Under the pieces are notes generated by a model, which had not been told where the DNA came from, searched no databases, and was given only the letters and a program-made list of their open reading frames with translations. A stretch of DNA of 25,525 bases from Plantago elongata. Lineage: Eukaryota > Streptophyta > Magnoliopsida > Lamiales > Plantaginaceae. The translations under genes and the position numbers were made by a program. Of the stretch, positions 8,458 through 17,147 are shown piece by piece; within the stretch, counting starts at the first letter, position 1; each line of letters starts with the position of its first letter. The stretch is taken from NCBI GenBank assembly GCA_036897095.1, contig JAYMSP010002218.1:1-25525 (forward strand), given 5' to 3'.

Positions 8458-11400
8458 ATGGCGGCTTATGGAACTCTAGTTTCTCTCCAGAATTTACTTG
8501 AGAACATCCAGTTGTACCATGCTCACCAACCAACTTTTCTTGACGAACATCAAAAGAAGGTTGAGTCTCTCCACAAGACGGTCACAAATTTGCAGGATCT
8601 TCTCGAATGGTGTTCCAACAGACGTTGCAGTGAAGCACAACCTTTGGAAAGCAGGATTTTACATGCAGCTAATGGTGTAGAAGACATTATTGAACTGTAT
8701 ATTGTGGATTGTATACGTGTTCGGTCGTTGAAAGAACAGATGATGATCGATCAAGACTATCCTGAATGTTTTATAAATGCTCATGATATTGATCCTGGTT
8801 TCTTTTCTGAGGAGCTAGAAAAGGTGATTGAAGATATGGATCTCATGGAGAAAGAAATGATGAAGGTTAAAGAGAAGAACATAGACAGTGAAGATAAATT
8901 GCTCCCTTATCTATTGCCAAGTGCATCACTAGAATATCCTCCAGGTGAGGATAATAGCATGGTGGGACTTGAAGATGAATCCAATGCGATCATGAGCAAG
9001 CTTATGGGATATGAAGAGAATCTTGAAATCATTTCGATTACTGGTATGGGTGGTAGTGGTAAGAGTACACTTGCTAGAAATGTGTGGGACAGTAAGTCAA
9101 GTATGGAACAGTTTGATGTCCGTGGGTGGATTATAATTTCTCAAGAATTCAGAGCTCGTGAAACATTGTACCATCTCCTAAAGGAATTTGGAATTCCTCA
9201 AGATGATAAGGATGAATTTCATGCATTAGGAGATAAGCTACGCAAGCATCTATTTGGCAGGAGATTCTTGATCTTAGTGGATGATATTTGGAGTGTCAAG
9301 GATTGGGAAAAGTTACGGACTTTTCTACCTGATAACAAGAATGGAAGTCGAATAGTTGTAACTACAAGGTTAGTAAATGTGGCTACAGATATTGGCTCTT
9401 CTCTTATTTGTAAGATTAATCTTTTGGATGAGAGCAATAGCTGGAGTCTACTCTGTAGGAAGGCATTTCCCAATCAACATTGTCCTCCTGAACTGCAAGA
9501 AACCGGGTACAGGATTTCCAAAAACTGCAAAGGACTTCCTCTTTCACTCGCGGTTATTGGAGGACTTCTAGCAAGATTGGAGAAGACACAGGAATGCTGG
9601 GAGAAAATCGCTGGAGAGACAAACATGTTAATAACTTCAGAGGATGATGAGCGTTGCTTTAAAATATTGTCCTTAAGTTATAGCCATTTGCCTATTTACT
9701 TAAAACCGTGTTTCCTTTATATGGGAATCTTTCCAGAAGATGGAATCATTGCTGCTGATTCACTTATTGATTTATGGATAGCTGAAGGATTTATAAAATC
9801 ATGTGTATCTAGCAAAAGCTTGGAAGAGGTCGCACAGAATTATTTGCAAGATCTTATACAGAGGAGTCTCATATACGTTAGCAAAACAGTTAATCCTGGA
9901 GTTTCGCATGGTCTTGAGGAATATGTTTCCTGGGGAGATTTCAGATTTGCAAGAGTTGCGAAAATGGAACATGTTAGAATTCATGACCTATTGAGGAAGT
10001 TGGCCTTGAAGGAAGCGGTTATATCGAAGTTTCTTCATGTCACCATGTTCCCTGATCCTGATTTTTCAGTGCGAATGAACAGTGAACGCCGTGTTGGATT
10101 TCATAGTGACAGACCGTATAGCTTTAAAACATACAATTTGCATGTGAAAAGATTTGACACCTTTCAGCCAACTTCTGAATTTATAAAGACACCCAAGGAC
10201 AGTCCTGAGATCGAAGATGCTTTGACTACGGCAACATTCCTCCGCTCGTTGATATGTAACCATCCATTGGAGATGCCAGAGCAGCCGAATTCAAGATTGT
10301 TGAGGGTCTCAATGAACTTGAAGTGCTCCGCAAAATCTATTTTCCAAGTAATCAACTCGCGGAACTTACACATTCGTGATTCCAATAGTTGTAGGCTTTC
10401 CCCTGTACGATTTCTCTGGAATCTACAAGTACTTTTTGTTGAGAATGAATCCTTGATTAGACCAGATCCTGACAGGCCAGCTACTCTTCCGATTTGGGAG
10501 ATGCCACTACTCAGGAAACTATTCATTGATAATTTTATCCTCCCTGATCTTCCTAAGAGCGAAATGGATGGAAACTGTGATCAGGTTACAAACTTGCAAG
10601 TGATTTCATGTATATTGCGCTTCACATGTACAGAGGAGGTCTTAAGGAAGATATCTAATATACAGAAACTGCACCTTACGTATGCTGATGAAAGCGAAAA
10701 AGGGTTTTCCCATTACTGCCTCGGTAATCTTGACCGTCTGCCAAACCTCCAAACAGTTGGATTTTGGTTTGAGAATCAGACTGAATTGCTCCAAAACCTT
10801 GGATTTTCACAATCGCTCAAGATTGTGTATTTAGGGAATTGTTGTTTCGAGTGGGAAGTCCTAACAGAAAAAGTTGGATCCTTGCCCCTACTTGAAGAGC
10901 TGAGCCTGTATGATTGTTCGACAGGAAAAGATTGGAACTTGGAGGAAGGTTTTTTTCTGTGTCTGAAAGTTCTGAGAATAAGAACATGTTGCCATCTGGT
11001 AAGATGGTCAACCGAAAGTAAAGCTTTCCCATGCCTTGAGCACCTTTTTCTTGAGGAAGTGGAACAACTGGAGGAGATCCCAGCTGAAATTGGAGATACA
11101 GCAACTCTTCAATCAATTCATTTGAAAAGGTGTAGCAGTTCTATTGTTGCCTCGGCGAAGACAATATTACTGGAGCAACTGCAGTATGGGAATGATGGCC
11201 TTCGGGTATTAGTGACTGACTGGTTACAAGAAGAAGAGATAATTGGAGAAGAAATAGAAGGAGAAGATGATGATGATGATGATGATGATGAAGAAGAAGA
11301 AGAGGTCCAAGGAGAAGAAATAGGAGAAGAGGTAGGAGTAGAAAGAGAACGAGATCAAGAGGAAACAGTTCAACAAGAAGAGCAAGAGGAAGAGAAAAAG

Positions 11401-11565
11401 AGTAGACGGTTTGTGGCACCTTTCATTTCTTTTCTCGTTATCCTTGGATCTAGTTATGTATGGCATTGTAACAAATTCGGAGGAGCATATCATAAGAAGA
11501 AGGATAGTGATAGAAGACGAAGAGAAACAGATGATTCGTGGTGGTTGCTTTATGACTATCCTTAG
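8458..11565 (+). CDS. CC-NB-ARC-LRR immune receptor (R1-type) with acidic, TM-like tail
   Basis: An uninterrupted frame of 1035 residues from the ATG at 8458, chosen because MAAYGTLVSLQNLL is the usual start of the late-blight R1 homolog family; an in-frame ATG at 8386 would add 24 unlike residues. The N-terminal helical domain has an EDVID-like EDIIE (75-79). The NB-ARC has P-loop GMGGSGKS (196-203), kinase-2 ILVDDIW (272-278), TTR sensor, GLPL (359-362), a FPED...LWIAEGF RNBS-D block and IHD (508-510) in place of MHD. Irregular LRRs follow, to about 915. All nucleotide-binding motifs are intact, so it should be a working ADP/ATP switch detecting a pathogen effector, otherwise cytoplasmic. 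Oddly, after the usual family end (GNDGLRVLVTDWL, to 923) come 112 extra residues: an acidic tract with Asp8 (937-944), a hydrophobic segment (about 985-1005) and a basic end (KKKDSDRRRRE). The effector recognised is unknown. Confidence 0.92.
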   Translation: MAAYGTLVSLQNLLENIQLYHAHQPTFLDEHQKKVESLHKTVTNLQDLLEWCSNRRCSEAQPLESRILHAANGVEDIIELYIVDCIRVRSLKEQMMIDQDYPECFINAHDIDPGFFSEELEKVIEDMDLMEKEMMKVKEKNIDSEDKLLPYLLPSASLEYPPGEDNSMVGLEDESNAIMSKLMGYEENLEIISITGMGGSGKSTLARNVWDSKSSMEQFDVRGWIIISQEFRARETLYHLLKEFGIPQDDKDEFHALGDKLRKHLFGRRFLILVDDIWSVKDWEKLRTFLPDNKNGSRIVVTTRLVNVATDIGSSLICKINLLDESNSWSLLCRKAFPNQHCPPELQETGYRISKNCKGLPLSLAVIGGLLARLEKTQECWEKIAGETNMLITSEDDERCFKILSLSYSHLPIYLKPCFLYMGIFPEDGIIAADSLIDLWIAEGFIKSCVSSKSLEEVAQNYLQDLIQRSLIYVSKTVNPGVSHGLEEYVSWGDFRFARVAKMEHVRIHDLLRKLALKEAVISKFLHVTMFPDPDFSVRMNSERRVGFHSDRPYSFKTYNLHVKRFDTFQPTSEFIKTPKDSPEIEDALTTATFLRSLICNHPLEMPEQPNSRLLRVSMNLKCSAKSIFQVINSRNLHIRDSNSCRLSPVRFLWNLQVLFVENESLIRPDPDRPATLPIWEMPLLRKLFIDNFILPDLPKSEMDGNCDQVTNLQVISCILRFTCTEEVLRKISNIQKLHLTYADESEKGFSHYCLGNLDRLPNLQTVGFWFENQTELLQNLGFSQSLKIVYLGNCCFEWEVLTEKVGSLPLLEELSLYDCSTGKDWNLEEGFFLCLKVLRIRTCCHLVRWSTESKAFPCLEHLFLEEVEQLEEIPAEIGDTATLQSIHLKRCSSSIVASAKTILLEQLQYGNDGLRVLVTDWLQEEEIIGEEIEGEDDDDDDDDEEEEEVQGEEIGEEVGVERERDQEETVQQEEQEEEKKSRRFVAPFISFLVILGSSYVWHCNKFGGAYHKKKDSDRRRRETDDSWWLLYDYP
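11266..11289 (+). repeat. (GAT)8 microsatellite coding for Asp8
   Basis: Eight perfect GAT codons, followed by five GAA/GAG codons, inside the NLR tail. The surrounding 11228-11402 is strongly purine-rich on the plus strand. Slippage here changes the acidic tract length without breaking the frame. Confidence 0.95.
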
Positions 11566-12480
11566 CTTTAGTCTCACTCATGGACAGAACTAAAAATACT
11601 TGCTTCTCACAAACAAGCTGTCTGTCTCCCAATTGAAAATTGATCGTACTTAAACGATTGAAGAGCTTAGGTTCAATTGTGTTATTAATCTTGATTTCTT
11701 GGAACTCCCATTTGAACATTGAGTCGCACTTAAACAATTTTTTCTACCTTCCTTCGATCTGTTTTATTTTGCCGATTATGGCCACATTGGATCTTGATGA
11801 TCGCCAATCTGTTGCTCAACATATAAAACTGACTGGTTGTGATTGCAGTGGTTGCAATGGGGTGGATACCATGGCATTTGGTATGATGCAAATTCTCTCG
11901 GGTCTTCAAATCTGACTTCCTGTTTCAGATGGAGCACACTGATAATATGATTATATGAATGAATCGCTAGATATTCATTGTCACATCTCACTCGTTATTC
12001 TGAACTGTCCTACATCTCAGGATGATCTTGCATCAAGCGTCCTTCATACTCACGTACATAATATGTGTGTTATGTATCAAGTATCCTTAGGTTTCAATTA
12101 TCTTATATACAGTACTTAATACTCATGTATACTTCCAGATGGACTCCACTATTAACACACTCATCAACAAGTGATTAACAGGGCTACTTAATTAATTACC
12201 TTTGTATGCAAAGTTACCGAATGTCCCAAAAACTAATCAACAAGCCTTCAAACAATGGAGTTCAATTCATGAGAAATAACCCAGAATTAGTAAAACTCGA
12301 GTGAATGGGCACGGGCAACAACAAACATAAAACTCAACAAATGGAAACATAACATATAATAACATAATAAATAGTTTATCATCAGCGAGAAGTTTAACTG
12401 ACTTTTTAATTGATTTAATTGAATAATTAATAAACTTAGTCAAGTTTGAGGATGAATGTTCTTAGAAAATGATATATTTT
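11566..12480. other. NLR 3' flank and intergenic region
   Basis: The first few hundred bases are presumably 3' UTR. Two related short stretches (GTACTTAAACGATTG near 11646 and GCACTTAAACAATTT near 11727) suggest a small duplication. I see no gene. Confidence 0.5.
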
Positions 12481-12705
12481 AACCGAAACCAAATGCATAA
12501 AAGCTGTACCAACGAACCACGATCCACGAACAAATTACGCTTTGACCCTTCGGTTCGTACTAACGCTAATTTCAGCAAAATTCCTGTCCCGTTTCATTTC
12601 TAGGAACGCAGCTGAGTTTCAGACAACGTCGTTGTTGATACTAGATGCCGGAAAATTTGGCTCTGCCATGGTCTTTCTTCGGTTGAATCTCATCTCTATT
12701 TTATG
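12481..12705. other. Less AT-rich segment left of the fold-back element
   Basis: This stretch (about 12500-12700) is less AT-rich than its surroundings and holds an ATG at 12643 that opens only 13 codons before a TGA. It ends where the repeat element begins. It could be an old promoter or 5' leader, perhaps once of the PPR gene downstream, displaced by the insertion; nothing proves that. Confidence 0.3.
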
Positions 12706-13520
12706 AAGAGGTAAATGCATAACACCCCTGAGTTATTAGTAATGTGCACAAAATTTCTATGAGTTAACGAATTAGTACCAAACCTCCTTAAATTACTAAA
12801 AGTTATGCCCGAAGCCCCCATCCTTCATTTTTTAAAGTGTGAGATATAAATATTAGGTGCGACTATGAGTTTTTATTTTTATTATCTCACACCAAATTAA
12901 TGCAAAAAGTAAATAAAATTATCATAATTATTACAAACATGCATAAAAACTCATGAAATTCTTATAAAAGTCATTCCAATACCCTTTTATATAAATACTA
13001 TATATACATAATGAATTCGTATGGCGTGCAGCTTGACTCGATAGTCCAAATTTTAAAAAAAATATTAAAATGACTTAAATTTGAACTATTAATATATAAA
13101 TAATAAGGGTGAATACATCTGATACCATTTATAGATGTTCTAATTACATCGGGATCCCTCCTAGTCAATCAATAATGTTTCAGTAACCTTTTAGTTGAAC
13201 TTAATTACATATGAGTCCACGAATTTGACTTTTTTCGAACTAAATGCTAGAAATCTCATATTTACACTTGTTAAAAGATTGTATTTTGGGAGAGGCCAAA
13301 CAAACTTGACATGTTATGTGGTCTTTTGCAATACTGCCCAACCTGAGAATGGACAGCTAATGCGGTCCACTTATCGAACAGGGTTAGTTGAAACTTAATT
13401 GAATGTTTTAAAAATAATTATTGGGATATTTTATAATTTTAATAAATAATTTGGTTCAATTGAATGTAACACTTAATTATATTGTTAAACTTTACAATAT
13501 ACAAAAATAATCTTTAAAAA

Positions 13521-13690
13521 ATGCCATCGGAACCACCATGGCCAAAGCTACGCCTGTCGACACTGGAGATCCATCATGATCGGAGCTTCCATGGCGGCAT
13601 GGAAGCTCCAAAAGAGCTTCCAACCGCCTTGGATGGCAAATCCTCCACCCACCTGTAGCCTTTCCGACAATCTGCAGCGGCAGTTGTCAT
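13521..13690. other. GC-rich island with a 12-bp hairpin, possible captured fragment
   Basis: Flanked on both sides by very AT-rich DNA. GGAGCTTCCATG (13582-13593) and its exact reverse complement (13598-13609) are separated only by GCGG, and GAGCTTCC recurs at 13613-13620. On the plus strand an ATG at 13521 opens 45 codons with no known domain. Host-gene capture by the surrounding element (Pack-MULE fashion) would explain the composition, but I recognise no parent gene. Confidence 0.5.
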
Positions 13691-14104
13691 TTTACTTCTT
13701 TTTTTTTTGTTTGTATTATATTTTTATTTTTAAAATTTAAAGTTAATAGAGTTATGGTTTGTTTGGGAGTATCTATTTGTAGAATTGAAGTTGAGTTGGT
13801 CAACTCAAAAATTGAAATTTGGACTCAAGTGTAATTGTTAAACTAAGAGAGATTTGGATGAGAGTGACGTCTCTTGTAGGGGGTCTCAATGGTAATAGAC
13901 CCAAGTAATAATCTTAAATAACACTAACTAAAATCGTCACTACATATAAACAACATATACCAATTTATTAAAGTTATGTACGCGGGAAAAAGTGAAGTCA
14001 AAAGATAAGTTCAACTAAGAAAAATAAAAAGAAGATCCATTATCGCACCTAACACGAGCAAGCAGGAAAAAAAAAGGGTCGATGTGTTTCAACGCACATA
14101 TTTT

Positions 14105-14310
14105 AATAACTCAGGGGATTTCGTGCACTTTTTTCAATAACTCAAGGGGTTTCGTGCACTTTTTTTTTATAACTCAAAGACTAATTTAATAATTCAAAAG
14201 AATTTCGCACACAACTTTTAATAATTCAATAGGGATTTTGTATTAATTTATTAATTTAAAGAGGTTTTATACACATTCATAATAAATTAGGAGTATTTTG
14301 CATTTAACCC
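14105..14310. repeat. Right-arm array of ~30-bp degenerate repeats
   Basis: Units start near 14105, 14136, 14169, 14188, 14220, 14252 and 14280. Each carries a variant of AATAACTCAAGGGGTTTCGT followed by GCAC and a T-run. Degeneration increases toward the outer end. The array is the inverted partner of 12720-12830. Confidence 0.75.
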
Positions 14311-14386
14311 TTTTTATCCGTGGGGATTCATTACTAACTTGAGTTGAGTCAATCACCAAAACCTACAATCCATTCACTCCATTCCA

Positions 14387-16054
14387 ATGCAGCAACGTTT
14401 AACAGAGCTAGCCAAGGCAGTGAGCCGAGCTCTGATCACCGAGTCCACCAAATCCCCAATCACTCGTTCCTGGACACCCTCACTCGACCAAACACTCCAC
14501 AGACTCAACTGCCGCAACTCCCTCACTCCACACCTCGTCGCTCAAGTCATCGACCCCTACCTTCTCCACCACCCATCTCTCGCCGTTGGCTTCTTCAACT
14601 GGGCTTCTCAGCAGCCCTCTTTCTCCCACACTTCCCTCACTTATCAACCCATCCTCAAATCCCTCTCCCTCTCACGCCAATTCAACTCCCTTCACAGCCT
14701 TCTCAAGCAAATCAGGCTCGATAAAGTTCAACTCCATCCTTCCGTCTATACTTTACTTGTTGCTTCTCTTGTAGCAGCTAACAAGGCCCATTTGGCATTC
14801 TCCGTCTTCTCGAAGGTCAGCACGGTGATTGGGGAGGAAGGGTGTAACTCGCTGCTTGCGGCGTTGGCGGCGGGAGGGAATTTGAGGGGTGCGTGCCAGG
14901 TGTTTGATGAAATGGTTGAGAAAGGTGTGAGGTTTAATACGCTTGGGGTTGGGGTGTTTTTGTGGTGGGTTTGTAGAGAGAAGGAGATGAGTGAGGTTTT
15001 GAGTTTGTTGGATCGAGTTAGGGGGGTGGATGGTTCGGTTGTGGCGCTTTTGGTGGTGCATGGGTTGTGTGCGGTGCGTCGGGTGAATGATGCGATTTGT
15101 GGGCTTCAGTGGTTGAGGGAGAGAGGGTGTAAGCCTGATTTCATGGCGTATAGGATTGTAGCGGAGACTTCACGTGAGATGGGTAATGTGGTGGACGTGC
15201 AGATGATTTTGAAGAGGAAGCGGAAGTTTGGGGTGGCACCGAGGCTTGGGGAGTATAAAGAGTTTATCTTTCAGTTGGTTAAAGAGAGATTGACTCGTGA
15301 AGCGAAAGAATTAGGTGAAGTGATAGTCAGTGGGAATTTTGAGATTCATGATGATGTTATCAATGTGTTGATAGGATCTGTCTCTGCAATTGACCCTTCA
15401 TTAGCTATCGTTTTCTTGAAATTCATGTTGGATAAAGAAAGATTGCCAACTCTACTTACTGTCAACAATTTGAGCGGAAATCTTTGTAAGCATGAAAAAG
15501 CAGACGAGCTGGTTGATGTTTTTGAACACTTGTCTAGAAAGGACTATTTCAAGAACTTGGAGAGTTACAATGTGATGATTTATTTTCTTTGTAAGGCGGG
15601 AAAAACCAGAGAAGGTTATGGTGTTCTTCAAGAAATAAGGAAGAAAGGACTTGTCCCAAACATTGCATCTTACAATTGTCTTCTCGAATCTTGCTGCAGG
15701 GATGATCTCCTTCGCCCTGCAAAAAGGCTGTGGGATGAGATGTTTGCAAGTGGTTGTCGTGGAAATGCTGAGAGTTACAAAATCCTCATCCGAAAATTTT
15801 CAGAAGTTGGTCAAGTTGAAGATGCTAGCCGCATGTTCCACCATATGGTCGGGAATGGATTGGAACCAGATTATGCTACATGCAAATCCCTCCTTGAAGG
15901 CCTTTGCTTGGCGAATGATTTTGAAATGGCTCGTATAGTCTTTAGCAAGTGCACCCAACATGATGTGAAACTTGCAAACAGCTTAAAGAGTGTGCTTACA
16001 GCCAACCTCTGCAAAGACGGTGATGCTTTAAGTCCTGTAAACAACAGTTGCTAA
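14387..16054 (+). CDS. P-class pentatricopeptide repeat protein, At5g14080-like
   Basis: A single uninterrupted exon of 555 residues from the ATG at 14387. The N terminus (SRALITES, SRTWTP-like RSWTPSLDQTLHRL, then VGFFNWASQQPSFSHTSLTYQPILKSLS) is as I remember the Arabidopsis At5g14080 family; that link is from memory. Degenerate 35-residue helical repeats fill the rest; the clearest are about 393-427 (SYNVMIYFLCKAGKTREGYGVLQ), 428-462, 463-497 and from 498. There is no E, DYW or SMR domain, so it belongs to the P class, which binds organellar RNA for stability, splicing or translation. The N terminus has few acidic residues, as expected for an organelle-targeting peptide; mitochondrion is a guess. 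The gene is intact. Its ATG lies ~75 bp from the end of the fold-back element. Confidence 0.88.
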   Translation: MQQRLTELAKAVSRALITESTKSPITRSWTPSLDQTLHRLNCRNSLTPHLVAQVIDPYLLHHPSLAVGFFNWASQQPSFSHTSLTYQPILKSLSLSRQFNSLHSLLKQIRLDKVQLHPSVYTLLVASLVAANKAHLAFSVFSKVSTVIGEEGCNSLLAALAAGGNLRGACQVFDEMVEKGVRFNTLGVGVFLWWVCREKEMSEVLSLLDRVRGVDGSVVALLVVHGLCAVRRVNDAICGLQWLRERGCKPDFMAYRIVAETSREMGNVVDVQMILKRKRKFGVAPRLGEYKEFIFQLVKERLTREAKELGEVIVSGNFEIHDDVINVLIGSVSAIDPSLAIVFLKFMLDKERLPTLLTVNNLSGNLCKHEKADELVDVFEHLSRKDYFKNLESYNVMIYFLCKAGKTREGYGVLQEIRKKGLVPNIASYNCLLESCCRDDLLRPAKRLWDEMFASGCRGNAESYKILIRKFSEVGQVEDASRMFHHMVGNGLEPDYATCKSLLEGLCLANDFEMARIVFSKCTQHDVKLANSLKSVLTANLCKDGDALSPVNNSC

Positions 16055-17147
16055 AAGGGCATTGAGATATGGAAAGAGCAGTATTTGTTTAAGGCAGTGA
16101 AAAAGTGTCACAAAAACATGAAGCTAACTCTACTAAAACAACTCAAGATTTCTGTATTTCTCTGCAAGAAAGTTCAGCTGATATGAAATGGTTCCTCTCC
16201 TGACATAAGCTCACCACTACCATTTAATCTTTATGGTAATCGGAAGATTGGTGGTGATGTCTTTCAAGGACTGAAAATTAACTACTGGAGAGTAAGGTGT
16301 GTCTTCTCTTTTCAGTTGATAATCTTGGATTGTCCCAGAGAGATGAGCAGTCTTAGGCCACTAGAGGTGCTGCTATTTGTTAAAAAATAATCACCTTTAA
16401 GGACCAACTGAGATTTTGTTGTTCGTTTTCCTTGTGATGCTAGGATTATGTTCACCTTTATCTGTATGTGGTTTGTGTCAAATTACCAGTAGTCATTGCT
16501 ACTTGACATTTCCTTTCCTGTTTGAAACCCATCTGCTTGGTACAGTTCTTGTTCGAAACATCTTTGAGTGCTTGAGAAAGCTACTGAAGTTACTAATTTA
16601 ATTCTGTTTGTAATATTGATTGTATGTGCCTTACTGATGTAGATCACTAAAACTAATGGATCCTTGTGCACCTTTAAAAAAAAAAATTGCATAAGGCAGG
16701 CATTTTCTTCACGTCTACCATACTACGTCTTCGTAGTTGTGAATTCTCTCTCAAAATTTTAAAATATAAGTATATATGTCGATACTAAATTCCACACTGA
16801 GATCAGTTATGATATTTATAATAGAAAGAGCAGAAATTCATATATGAGAAAGTTTATATTTGATCGTTGGGCATTTATCTTTATTAGATTCAATAAAAGA
16901 TAACATAGGTTTTATTACTGCTAATCTTATATGCATCCAATAGTTTAATTCTTCCTTCTCAAACAGTTTATCATGGACATATGATTTTGCATCTTATCAT
17001 ATGCATCTTCATCTCATGTGTGCCTGTATATTGTTTCGGTGATTCAGGAAATTGTATCAGCTAAGCTTATGTAACTTAAACTGCAAGTTTTCCACTGCCT
17101 TAGTTAGATAGTTTTGCTTCTAAATTCCACTACTCTATCTGTTGCAG
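16055..17147. other. PPR 3' UTR and spacer before the AUG5-like fragment
   Basis: The first part is probably the PPR 3' UTR; an A-run of 11 or more bases is at 16676-16686. The last ~150 bases end CTATCTGTTGCAG, a good splice acceptor directly before the AUG5-like exon, so they look like the remains of that gene's preceding intron. I found no earlier AUG5 exon here. Confidence 0.5.

Larger units (their letters stand above)
12706..14312. mobile_element. Fold-back / Mutator-like element with long repeat arms
   Basis: The left end (AGGTAAATGCATAACACCCC) and the reverse complement of the right end (GGGTTAAATGCAAAATACTCC) match as imperfect terminal inverted repeats. Each arm is an array of ~30-bp units based on CCCCTGAGTTATTA...GTGCAC: about four units at the left (12720-12830) and about seven in opposite orientation at the right (14105-14310). 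Between them is AT-rich filler plus a GC-rich block at 13521-13690. Long arms built of subterminal repeats suit fold-back or non-autonomous Mutator-like elements. No transposase is seen, and no clear target-site duplication (both flanks have only TTTAT in common). Confidence 0.6.

Noticed and set aside
11141..11737. Overlapping minus-strand frames with Leu/His/Ile/Phe runs opposite the NLR tail
   Set aside because: They are the complement of the GAT/GAA-rich coding tract; the runs come from the microsatellite and there is no supporting motif.
11640..11915. 91-codon frame downstream of the NLR
   Set aside because: It has no known domain and sits in the NLR 3' flank; it is more likely UTR than a gene.
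14344..14724. A 126-codon frame rich in Ser, Pro and His overlapping the PPR start
   Set aside because: It is a shadow frame of the C-rich PPR 5' end; the PPR frame has family similarity throughout.
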